In this document: positions 1 to 6,607 of the stretch, piece by piece
Numbering within the stretch: the stretch's first letter is position 1
Layout: each line of letters opens with the position of its first letter
Assembly (NCBI GenBank): GCA_027080125.1
Contig: JALWSW010000221.1
Span: 1-10,628, forward strand
From: Campylobacterales bacterium
GTDB taxonomy: Bacteria > Campylobacterota_A > Desulfurellia > JAADFJ01
Length of the DNA: 10,628 nt
Reading direction: 5' to 3'
Notes under the pieces: model-generated
Seen by the model: the letters and a program-made list of their open reading frames with translations, nothing else
Databases searched by the model: none
Told to the model about the DNA's origin: nothing
Translations under genes and position numbers: made by a program

Positions 1-598
1 TCCCTGGTTCAAATTCCGAAATCACGGCGCCATTTTCGACAATTTTTTCATAAAGTCTTCTGTTTTCTGGAGGATATACAATATCAACCCCGTTTCCCAG
101 AACCGCAACTGTTTTGCCACCGGCATTAATTGCAGCTCTATGAGCGGCGCTGTCTATGCCTTTTGCCATTCCGCTTGCTATCACTATACCTTTTGAGCTA
201 AGAAAACCGGAAACCTGAGTGGCTACCTTTATGCCGTAGCTTGTTGCCATACGACTTCCTACGATGCTTGCATAAACCCCTGAAGGCAATCTGCCTTTGC
301 AATATAAAAGTAGCGGCGGATCAGAAATCTGTCTTAGAAGTTTCGGATAATCTTCCGAAAAATATGAAATTGTGTAAATTCCCCGTTTTTTCCACTGTTT
401 AAGCAACCGTTCAGCCTCAACAAGCCGTTCCTTCCTAAAACCGATTTTGCCGGCATTATCCTCAATAAATTCCGCTAAATTGGAACCAAGTGACGATATA
501 TTGCCAAAACCCGACATTAAAGCTACAAGTTTTCCCGGATTTTTTCGCAGCGACACCAGATAGATAAGCTCTTTTGATAGCTCTGTTTCTTTAATCAT
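1..598 (-). CDS. dprA: DNA processing protein DprA (Smf), N-terminal part, cut by window start
   Basis: Reading leftward from ATG at 598-596 gives 199 open codons that run off the window edge; the C-terminal part is missing. DprA binds incoming single-stranded DNA and loads RecA during natural transformation, and is widely kept even where competence is unknown. What is seen: an N-terminal helical region (residues 1-90, with a helix-hairpin-helix-like LVALMSGFGNISSL at 24-37), then the Rossmann-like DprA core. The core shows GSRMATSYG (114-122), SGMAKGIDSAAH (142-153) and GNGVDIVYPPENR (168-180), and ends at ISEFEPG (193-199), all close to the family consensus. The next in-frame ATG lies well inside the gene, so 598 is the natural start. 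There is no clear Shine-Dalgarno sequence upstream. The gene is divergent from glnD with 26 bases between start codons. Family assignment is firm; whether the full gene is intact cannot be seen. Confidence 0.95.
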   Translation of the reverse strand, partial: MIKETELSKELIYLVSLRKNPGKLVALMSGFGNISSLGSNLAEFIEDNAGKIGFRKERLVEAERLLKQWKKRGIYTISYFSEDYPKLLRQISDPPLLLYCKGRLPSGVYASIVGSRMATSYGIKVATQVSGFLSSKGIVIASGMAKGIDSAAHRAAINAGGKTVAVLGNGVDIVYPPENRRLYEKIVENGAVISEFEPG

Positions 599-609
599 AC
601 TGATTTGTA

Positions 610-615
610 AGTATA
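610..615 (-). promoter_or_regulatory. Possible -10 box (TATACT) for dprA
   Basis: On the minus strand TATACT occupies 615-610, twelve bases upstream of the last base before the dprA ATG region, so transcription would begin around 603 and give a leader of about five bases. The best -35 candidate, TTGATT at 636-631, would leave a short 15-base spacer and lies inside glnD. This is a motif match only. It overlaps the opposing glnD -10 candidate by four bases. Confidence 0.25.
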
Positions 616-617
616 AT
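612..617 (+). promoter_or_regulatory. Possible -10 box (TATAAT) for the glnD operon
   Basis: A perfect sigma-70 type -10 hexamer, TATAAT, ends seven bases before the glnD ATG at 625. With normal spacing the start of transcription would fall at about 624-625, giving a leaderless or nearly leaderless message. That agrees with the absence of a Shine-Dalgarno sequence before glnD. No convincing -35 hexamer is found at 16-18 bases upstream (588-595 is TCTTTAAT), so the promoter would need an activator or tolerate a weak -35. An AT-rich region can contain such a hexamer by chance. Confidence 0.35.
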
Positions 618-624
618 ACGGTTT

Positions 625-3087
625 ATGAAAAATCAAGAGAAAGCAGATATCGAATCGTTAAGGCAGGCAAGAGAGCATTTCTTCGGGCTTTGCTCAGGTA
701 AACTCGGTTGGTTTGCGCTGAAGAGCTATTCGAATGCAATCGAAAAACAGCTTGTAGCCGTTTTTGAGCGGATGAATAAAGGAAAAGCATACTGTTTTGT
801 GGCTGTAGGAGGGTTCGGCAGAGCTGAGCTTTGCTACGGATCAGATATTGACTTTATGATTCTTGCAAATCGCTTTTCAAAGAAGGAAGCTTACCAGATA
901 AACAACAGGCTTTCTGATCTGCTCTGGAGGGCGGGTTTTTCAGTTGGAAACAGCGTGCGCACGATTTCCGAATGCATCGGGGAATCCAAAGATATAACCG
1001 TAAGAGTCAGTCTTATCGATTCGCGTTTTTTGGCTGGAGACAGGAAGCTGTATGATAAATATTCGAAGAAGGTCTTAAAATATATAACTTGTCACAACAA
1101 AGAAAATCTGCTGAAAGAATTGGTCTATGAGGTAAAAAGGCGCAGGATAAAATATCCTGATAACTTTATCAGCGAGCCTGATCTGAAAGAAGGAGTTGGA
1201 ACTCAGCGTGATTACAATACAATCTGCTGGATAGATAAGATAGTCCCCCTAAAAACGCTGCTGAGAAATTGGGATTATGAAAACCTGTATAGCAGACTGG
1301 AAGAAGCCGCCGATTTTATTTTCAGACTCAGAAATGCCGTTAATATGCGAACCCCAAAAGATAACTGTCTGCGTTTTGAGTTGCAGGAGGAGATTGCCGA
1401 GCAGTTCGGATATTTTCAAGAGGATGCCTGCATAGAGCTTATGAGGCAATTTTTTCGCCGCAGTCTGTTTTTGGAGGAGATTCTTGATATACTTGCAAAA
1501 GCTATAGAAGGATGTAAAAACAGAAAACAGATAAACGATTGTTTTTATATCTGCGGAAACCGTCTTGAAATTGATGAGGGCAAAACGGAATCTCTTTCAA
1601 AAATCGATTCGGATGCGGTGATATTCTGGTTTTTGGTGAAATATCAGCTTGATATGGGAGCAAAACTCAAACAGTTTCTTATGAATACAGATAATACTCG
1701 GCAGCCTTCAAGCCCTGCCATATCACTTTTTGCAAAAACGCTCTCACTTAAAAAGCCGGTTTCAAGGCAGCTTATGGCAATAAACAGGCTTGGAATCCTA
1801 TCAAGATATATTCCGGAGTTTGAAAGGATAAAGTTTCTCATGCCTCATCTTCTTTTTCACGAATATAGCGTGGATGTTCATTCGATCGGGGCTGTCGGGA
1901 AAATGGATGAGATAATGAAAAAGAACGAAGGCAAGAGACTTTTTGGAACGCTTTCCTCCATAATCGGCAGCTTGGATAAAAACGGGATGCTTGCAATGAG
2001 ATTGACTTTGCTTTTGCATGATATCGGAAAATATGATTCGCTTACAACCGGACACAGTGAGCGCGGGGCGAGAATGTTTGAGGCTATTGCAAAAAGATTC
2101 GGTCTTTCTTCAGAACTTTCCAAACTTGGAGCAAAGGCAATAGAGCATCATCTCCTAATGAACAAAATTATCAGAAAACGCGATATTTCAGATCCGCTTA
2201 CGATAAAGGAGTTCGCAGAGCGGATACAGGATAAGATTGCACTAAAATGGTTGCTTCTTCTGACCTATGCAGATATGTCATCGGTAAACAGCAGTTTGTG
2301 GAATGAGTGGTATGAGATTCTGGCTGATCAATTATATACCGTTACTGTTGAGTTTTTTGAGAAAAGAGACTGGACAAGCATACGTTCAATTGAAAACAGA
2401 AAAAAATTTCTTTCTCTTTATGGCGATAAAATGCCGTATCTGGCTAATTTCAGCGACCGGTTTTTTAATGATATCACCGAAGATGAACTCAAATATATTG
2501 ATATCGCAAAAAAAACCGGTTATGCTGTAAAAGAGGGGAAAGGTTTTGAGAAACTGTTTGTATGGAAAAGAAATAGAGTGCGGCTTATGGCGGATATAAC
2601 CGGCATTTTGTTTTACAAAGAGATTAACATTCTGGCCGGAACAACCTATATCATAGGAGACGATGTTGTCGATCTTTTCATGATAAAAGTGCCGGAAAAC
2701 TTTATTGAGAAGGACTGGAAGTCTCTTGGAAAACTTATAAATTCTGCAGAGACCTTGCAGATAGAGAAGATGCTGGAGGAAAAGGAGCGATACAGCTATG
2801 CCAGAGCGACAAAGGCTAAATTTGTTTCTCCGAAGATTACCGTTGATCAGAGGGCCTCTGATCTTTATACCGTTGTTGATGTGAAAGCAGCCGACAGAAT
2901 GGGGCTTCTGTATAATATCTGCGTAGCTTTGAGTAATCTGAACTGCGATATTATTATTTTTAAGCTTTCTACCGTTTCGGATATGGCAAGCGATTCGTTT
3001 TATATTACAGGGCACAACGGAGGAAAAATTTTTGATAAAAAGGAACTTGATAAAATAATCGAAAGTATAAGGAAAAAAATTTCATAA
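625..3087 (+). CDS. glnD: [Protein-PII] uridylyltransferase / uridylyl-removing enzyme GlnD
   Basis: This 820-residue protein is the cytoplasmic glutamine sensor that uridylylates PII signalling proteins when nitrogen is short and removes UMP when glutamine is plentiful. All four GlnD modules are visible in order. The nucleotidyltransferase domain has GGFGRAEL (62-69) and SDID (73-76), with Asp74 and Asp76 as expected metal ligands. A helical linker follows. The HD hydrolase domain has HEYSVDVHS (412-420), LHDIGK (464-469), GHSERGA (476-482) and HHLLMN (508-513) followed by the family-typical RRDI-DP-like stretch (KRDISDP, 518-524). Two C-terminal ACT domains begin near 651 (VRLMADITGIL) and 747 (with ADRMGLLYNI at 756-765). 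Length is slightly below the E. coli enzyme (890). ATG 625 is preferred: the only codons between the upstream in-frame stop (601-603) and 625 are not starts, and the N-terminal helix before the first motif is conserved. No Shine-Dalgarno sequence is seen. It is probably the first gene of the operon; no PII gene is in the window. Confidence 0.95.
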   Translation: MKNQEKADIESLRQAREHFFGLCSGKLGWFALKSYSNAIEKQLVAVFERMNKGKAYCFVAVGGFGRAELCYGSDIDFMILANRFSKKEAYQINNRLSDLLWRAGFSVGNSVRTISECIGESKDITVRVSLIDSRFLAGDRKLYDKYSKKVLKYITCHNKENLLKELVYEVKRRRIKYPDNFISEPDLKEGVGTQRDYNTICWIDKIVPLKTLLRNWDYENLYSRLEEAADFIFRLRNAVNMRTPKDNCLRFELQEEIAEQFGYFQEDACIELMRQFFRRSLFLEEILDILAKAIEGCKNRKQINDCFYICGNRLEIDEGKTESLSKIDSDAVIFWFLVKYQLDMGAKLKQFLMNTDNTRQPSSPAISLFAKTLSLKKPVSRQLMAINRLGILSRYIPEFERIKFLMPHLLFHEYSVDVHSIGAVGKMDEIMKKNEGKRLFGTLSSIIGSLDKNGMLAMRLTLLLHDIGKYDSLTTGHSERGARMFEAIAKRFGLSSELSKLGAKAIEHHLLMNKIIRKRDISDPLTIKEFAERIQDKIALKWLLLLTYADMSSVNSSLWNEWYEILADQLYTVTVEFFEKRDWTSIRSIENRKKFLSLYGDKMPYLANFSDRFFNDITEDELKYIDIAKKTGYAVKEGKGFEKLFVWKRNRVRLMADITGILFYKEINILAGTTYIIGDDVVDLFMIKVPENFIEKDWKSLGKLINSAETLQIEKMLEEKERYSYARATKAKFVSPKITVDQRASDLYTVVDVKAADRMGLLYNICVALSNLNCDIIIFKLSTVSDMASDSFYITGHNGGKIFDKKELDKIIESIRKKIS

Positions 3088-3088
3088 G

Positions 3089-3748
3089 ATGCGGGAAATA
3101 AGCGATATACTCAAAACTAATCTTAAAAGCTATATTCCTATAGGGCAAAAAATCGAGGTTGAAGTAAAAGAGGGCAACTACAGAGGATTTTATTTAAGCA
3201 GGATAGAGGATGTAACAGATGTTATAAAAATTGCGCTTCCGACTGACGAGGAAGGAAGATATGCCATATTGGCAAATATGACCCCGATTTTTGTAAGTTA
3301 TTTTCTTGGCGATAAGCGCCTCGGTTTCAATAGTATAAACATAGAAAAAATAACGGAAAACCATCTGAAACTGCTTGTTATAAGCTTTCCGGATGAGATT
3401 TTTCGCATTGAAAAGCGTGAATTTTTCAGAGTTGAGGTTAACGTTCCGTCAGTTCTGCTATATGAAGAGCAGGAGATAAAATGTTTGATTGTTGATATAT
3501 CAGGAGGAGGTGTTTTAATCAGAACCGATGTTGAACTGAAAACAGGAGGTATCGTAAAAATTTTTATTGCAACCGTTGAATCCAATCTTGAGATAAGAAT
3601 AGTGAGAAGGATTAAAACCGATGATGCCCGACGGTTTGAATATGGGGCTAAATTTGTTCATATAAAGGAGAAGTTGCGGGATAAAATTATCGGATACTGT
3701 TTCAGTGAGTCGATAAAACAGAAAAAACTTGTGGGAGATACGGATTAG
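3089..3748 (+). CDS. PilZ-domain protein, YcgR-like two-domain layout, probable c-di-GMP receptor
   Basis: A 219-residue cytoplasmic protein with no signal peptide or membrane segment. Residues about 10-100 form a beta-rich N-terminal domain (start IGQKIEVEV, 18-26) in the style of the YcgR N-terminal domain. Residues about 104-210 are a PilZ domain. Both c-di-GMP contact motifs are intact: the RxxxR element (Arg110 and Arg114 in REFFR) and the DxSxxG element (Asp136, Ser138, Gly141 in DISGGG). The spacing between them is normal, so binding of cyclic di-GMP is expected. What it controls is not shown. YcgR relatives act on flagellar motors, others on alginate, cellulose or pili. Here it lies one base after glnD and one base before the heptose kinase, so an effect on surface polysaccharide or LPS is possible but only inferred. 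A good Shine-Dalgarno sequence is lacking (AAGGA at 3069-3073 is about 15 bases away), suggesting translational coupling to glnD. Confidence 0.88.
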   Translation: MREISDILKTNLKSYIPIGQKIEVEVKEGNYRGFYLSRIEDVTDVIKIALPTDEEGRYAILANMTPIFVSYFLGDKRLGFNSINIEKITENHLKLLVISFPDEIFRIEKREFFRVEVNVPSVLLYEEQEIKCLIVDISGGGVLIRTDVELKTGGIVKIFIATVESNLEIRIVRRIKTDDARRFEYGAKFVHIKEKLRDKIIGYCFSESIKQKKLVGDTD

Positions 3749-3749
3749 G

Positions 3750-4694
3750 ATGAAGGATATTATCAAAAAGATTAAGCCGGTTTCAATTCTTGTGATAGGC
3801 GATCTGATACTTGATCATTATATTATGGGAGATGCGCTTCGCATAAGTCCTGAGGCTCCGGTTCCTGTGGTAAATATAAAAAAAGAGTATTATCGAGCCG
3901 GAGGTGCAAGCAATGTGGCTGCAAATCTATCCGGATTGGGCATGCATTCGATAATTTCAGGAACCCTGGGCAAAGACCGTTGGGGCAGACGTCTGCTTTC
4001 GCTTATGAAAAAAAAAGGAATTAATTGCGATGCGGTGGTAACAGATGACAGACGTATCACTACATCTAAAACAAGAATCATAGCGGGAAACCAACAGATT
4101 GTAAGATTTGACAGGGAAATAACCTGCAAGATAGGAGACGATTTTACAGATATTTTTGATGATAAGATAAGGCGCTTTAACCAGATAAAAGCAATCATCG
4201 TTTCCGATTACGGCAAAGGTGTTGTGAACAAGAACCTGGTGGCTCACCTTAAAAAGCTGTTTCCGGGAATTATTATCGCAATTGACCCCAAGGTGACGAA
4301 TCTTTCTTTTTATAAAGGGGCAACATTTTTGACCCCTAATCAGAAAGAGGCATCCGAAATGGCAAATATGGCGATAACCGATGAAAAGACGCTTGAGAAA
4401 GCGGGAAATATTATATTGCGACAGACCGAAGCTGAAAAACTTGTAATTACTCTCGGAGCCCGTGGAATGGCTATCTTTGAGGACGGTTCGATGAGAACAA
4501 TCAAGGCAAAGGCTCGATATGTCTATGATGTGACAGGCGCGGGAGACAGCGTCATAGCGGTCATAACCGCAGCAATGGCAAATGGAGTACGCTTTTTTGA
4601 TGCGTGCAGATTGGCTAATGTTGCCGGTGGTATATCGGTTTCGCATCCGGGAACCTATCATGTAACATACCAGGAACTTTATAATGCGCTCTAA
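3750..4694 (+). CDS. hldA: D-glycero-beta-D-manno-heptose-7-phosphate kinase (HldA / HldE kinase domain)
   Basis: A PfkB/ribokinase-family kinase that phosphorylates D-manno-heptose 7-phosphate at C1 on the way to ADP-heptose for the LPS inner core. From ATG 3750 it is 314 residues. Diagnostic parts: IGDLILDHY (16-24), RISPEAPVPVV (31-41), AGGASNVAANL (50-60), NQQIVRFD (114-121), SDYGKG (152-157), TPN (195-197) and the anion-hole/catalytic DVTGAGD (260-266, Asp266 as base). These match the N-terminal half of E. coli HldE closely, residue for residue at the start, which supports ATG 3750 over an upstream TTG at 3729. The ADP-transferase half of HldE is absent, so the nucleotidyltransferase must be a separate gene. 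GGGAG at 3733-3737 lies 12 bases upstream. The gene begins one base after the PilZ gene and overlaps kdsB by 11 bases. A run of nine A (4008-4016) lies in codons 87-89. Confidence 0.92.
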   Translation: MKDIIKKIKPVSILVIGDLILDHYIMGDALRISPEAPVPVVNIKKEYYRAGGASNVAANLSGLGMHSIISGTLGKDRWGRRLLSLMKKKGINCDAVVTDDRRITTSKTRIIAGNQQIVRFDREITCKIGDDFTDIFDDKIRRFNQIKAIIVSDYGKGVVNKNLVAHLKKLFPGIIIAIDPKVTNLSFYKGATFLTPNQKEASEMANMAITDEKTLEKAGNIILRQTEAEKLVITLGARGMAIFEDGSMRTIKAKARYVYDVTGAGDSVIAVITAAMANGVRFFDACRLANVAGGISVSHPGTYHVTYQELYNAL

Positions 4695-5409
4695 CTATGC
4701 GGTTCTGATTCCCGCAAGAATGGAATCGACCCGGTTTAAAGGAAAGGTCATCTATCCAATATTAGGCAAGCCGATGGTTTGGTGGGCATGGAAGGCTGCC
4801 AAAGCCGCAGGAGCGGACGAGGTTTTTATTGTTACCGATTCTGGTGAGGTAAAAAAAACGGCAGAACGGTTCGGAGCGGATGTCCTGCTTAGCATAGGAG
4901 ATTTTCAGAACGGAACCGAAAGAATTGCCTCGGTTGCAAAAGTTATCGATTCGGAAAATATTGTTAATGTTCAGGCCGATGAGCCGCTTATCAAGCCCGA
5001 GCTTATCAGGGCGGTCGCTGCAAGGTTGAGCGAAACCAAGAATCCCGCCGTCAGCGCAGCGCGAAGAATAAGCAAGGAGGAAGCTATGGATTCAGATGTT
5101 GTAAAGGTTGTTTTTGACAAAAATCGTCAGGCTCTCTATTTTTCCCGCTCACTGATTCCATATCCAAGGTCATCGGGAATCTTTTGGCAGCATATAGGGA
5201 TTTACGGATATAAAAAGAGTTTTCTTGCCGAATATGCAAAACTTGTGAAAGGCAGGCTTGAGAAAACCGAAAAGCTGGAGCAACTGCGGATTCTGGAGGA
5301 AGGTTTCCGAATTGATATAATAGAAACGGATCTCAGGCTTATAGGTGTTGACAGAATCGATGATATAAAAAAGGTCGAAGCGATTATGAACGGAGATAGC
5401 GATGTATAG
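4684..5409 (+). CDS. kdsB: 3-deoxy-manno-octulosonate cytidylyltransferase (CMP-Kdo synthetase) KdsB
   Basis: KdsB couples CTP and Kdo to form CMP-Kdo, the donor used to attach Kdo to lipid A in the cytoplasm. The 241-residue length is normal. Visible family elements: the CTP-binding IPARMESTRFKGK (9-21), ATD-like VTD (50-52), NVQADEP (95-101) with the metal-binding Asp99, ALYFSRSLIPY (150-160), HIGIYGY (170-176), the EKLEQLRILE stretch (196-205) and GVDRIDD (221-227). Two positions depart from the usual pattern. The loop normally read as H-x-SGT-x-R is QNGTER (75-80), and VQGDEP is VQADEP. The general fold and the rest of the site look intact, so I expect an active enzyme. A good Shine-Dalgarno sequence AGGAA (4672-4676) is placed seven bases before ATG 4684. 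The gene overlaps hldA by 11 bases and coaBC by 8, and with hldA supplies two of the core-LPS precursors. Confidence 0.92.
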   Translation: MRSNYAVLIPARMESTRFKGKVIYPILGKPMVWWAWKAAKAAGADEVFIVTDSGEVKKTAERFGADVLLSIGDFQNGTERIASVAKVIDSENIVNVQADEPLIKPELIRAVAARLSETKNPAVSAARRISKEEAMDSDVVKVVFDKNRQALYFSRSLIPYPRSSGIFWQHIGIYGYKKSFLAEYAKLVKGRLEKTEKLEQLRILEEGFRIDIIETDLRLIGVDRIDDIKKVEAIMNGDSDV

Positions 5410-6607
5410 AGGAAAAAAGGTTGTAATAGGTATAACCGGCGGAATTGCCGCCTATCGGGTGCTCTCACTTATCAGGGAACTTAAAAACGAGCAGATGGAG
5501 CTGTATGCGGTAATGACAAACAGTGCGAGAAGGCTAATCGGAGAAGAAACCGTTACCATCTTGACCGAGCATCCGGTATTCAAAGACCTGTTCGAAAGAA
5601 TTCATATAGAAGGAAGCAAAACCGATATAACCCATATTGCTTTGGGGCAATGGGCTGACTGTTTCGTCGTGGCGCCTGCAACAAATCATATAATAGCTCA
5701 GCTTGCAATAGGCGCAGGCGATGACCCTGTAACCCTCACCGCTTTGGCTTCCAGTTGCCCAAGAATTGTAGTTCCTGCCGCAAACAGCACTATGTATCAG
5801 CAAAAAACAAACAGAAGAAATCTTGAAACACTCAGAAAAGACGGCTGGATTATAGTAGAGGCATGCGAGGGCAATCTTGCCTGTAACGAAGAAGGAATCG
5901 GACATATTGCCGAGCAAACGGATATAAAAGAGGCAATTTACGGGACATTCGAGAAGAAGATTCTCAAAGATTTCTATGTTGTGGTTACCGCAGGTCCGAC
6001 AAGAGAGCATCTGGATCCGGTGAGGTTTATCTCAAACCCCTCAACAGGAAAGATGGGATTTGCAATAGCGAAAATGGCAAAACGGATGGGTGCGGCGGTC
6101 TCACTTGTTCACGGAGCGGCTGAATTTTGCGGCAATATCAGATCGATAGCCGTTACAACTACCGCTCAGATGAAAGATGCGGTGCATCAGGAGATAAAAA
6201 GGGCAATCGATTCGGGCAAAAAGGTTCTGTTTATATCCGCTGCCGCTCCTGCAGATTACAGAAGCGGATTTTCCGATAGCAAGATAAAAAAAGGTAGCTC
6301 ATCGATAACCGTTGAGCTTTTTCCAACCGAAGATATATTAAAATCCACAATGATTTTTTCGAATAAAATAGCGCGAATCGGATTTGCGGCTGAAACCGAT
6401 AATCTTATCGATAATGCCAGGGCAAAATTGATAGAAAAGCAGCTTGATTTTATAGTGGCAAATGATGTCAGCTCAGAGGATTCGGGATTTGCCTCAGATA
6501 ACAATAAGGTTACAATTTTATGGAAGGATGGTTCTGCCGATTTTGGACTGATGAGCAAAGCGGCGGTTGCCAGAAACCTGTTTGAACTTATTAGGGAGCA
6601 TTTATGA
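5402..6607 (+). CDS. coaBC: Bifunctional phosphopantothenoylcysteine decarboxylase / phosphopantothenate-cysteine ligase CoaBC (Dfp)
   Basis: CoaBC joins cysteine to 4'-phosphopantothenate and then decarboxylates the product to 4'-phosphopantetheine for coenzyme A. The 401-residue protein has the usual fused order. The flavin-dependent CoaC domain (about 1-185) has GITGGIAAYR (10-19), the catalytic His78 in THIALGQWAD, APATNHIIA (91-99), PAANSTM (125-131) with Asn128, and the flap Cys161 in GNLACNEEG. The CoaB domain (about 188-401) has TAGPTREHLDPVRFI (196-210), STGKMG (214-219), ADYR (284-287), KIKK (294-297), PTEDIL (308-313), IGFAAET (326-332) and IVANDV (351-356). Catalytic residues are present, but the decarboxylase motifs differ from consensus: PAAN rather than PAMN, ACN rather than ACG, and GIGH rather than GxGR. 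ATG 5402 is preceded by GGAG (5392-5395) at six bases. It overlaps kdsB by eight bases and hisD by four. Confidence 0.95.
   Translation: MYRGKKVVIGITGGIAAYRVLSLIRELKNEQMELYAVMTNSARRLIGEETVTILTEHPVFKDLFERIHIEGSKTDITHIALGQWADCFVVAPATNHIIAQLAIGAGDDPVTLTALASSCPRIVVPAANSTMYQQKTNRRNLETLRKDGWIIVEACEGNLACNEEGIGHIAEQTDIKEAIYGTFEKKILKDFYVVVTAGPTREHLDPVRFISNPSTGKMGFAIAKMAKRMGAAVSLVHGAAEFCGNIRSIAVTTTAQMKDAVHQEIKRAIDSGKKVLFISAAAPADYRSGFSDSKIKKGSSSITVELFPTEDILKSTMIFSNKIARIGFAAETDNLIDNARAKLIEKQLDFIVANDVSSEDSGFASDNNKVTILWKDGSADFGLMSKAAVARNLFELIREHL

Noticed and set aside
2386..3015. Long minus-strand open frame (209 codons) opposite the glnD ACT region
   Set aside because: It lies wholly antisense to a well-conserved part of glnD, has no recognisable motif, and is rich in residues expected from the complement of Lys/Ile codons; a shadow frame.
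3729..3749. TTG start seven codons upstream for the heptose kinase
   Set aside because: It would overlap the PilZ gene by 20 bases; ATG 3750 matches the E. coli HldE N terminus in length and sequence and follows the PilZ stop by one base, like the glnD/PilZ junction.
3957..4661. Minus-strand open frame of 234 codons opposite the heptose kinase
   Set aside because: Entirely antisense to conserved kinase motifs, with Cys/His/Tyr-rich composition that mirrors the plus-strand codons; no family resemblance.
5534..6010. Minus-strand open frame of 158 codons opposite coaBC
   Set aside because: Antisense shadow of the conserved CoaC domain, with no independent support.
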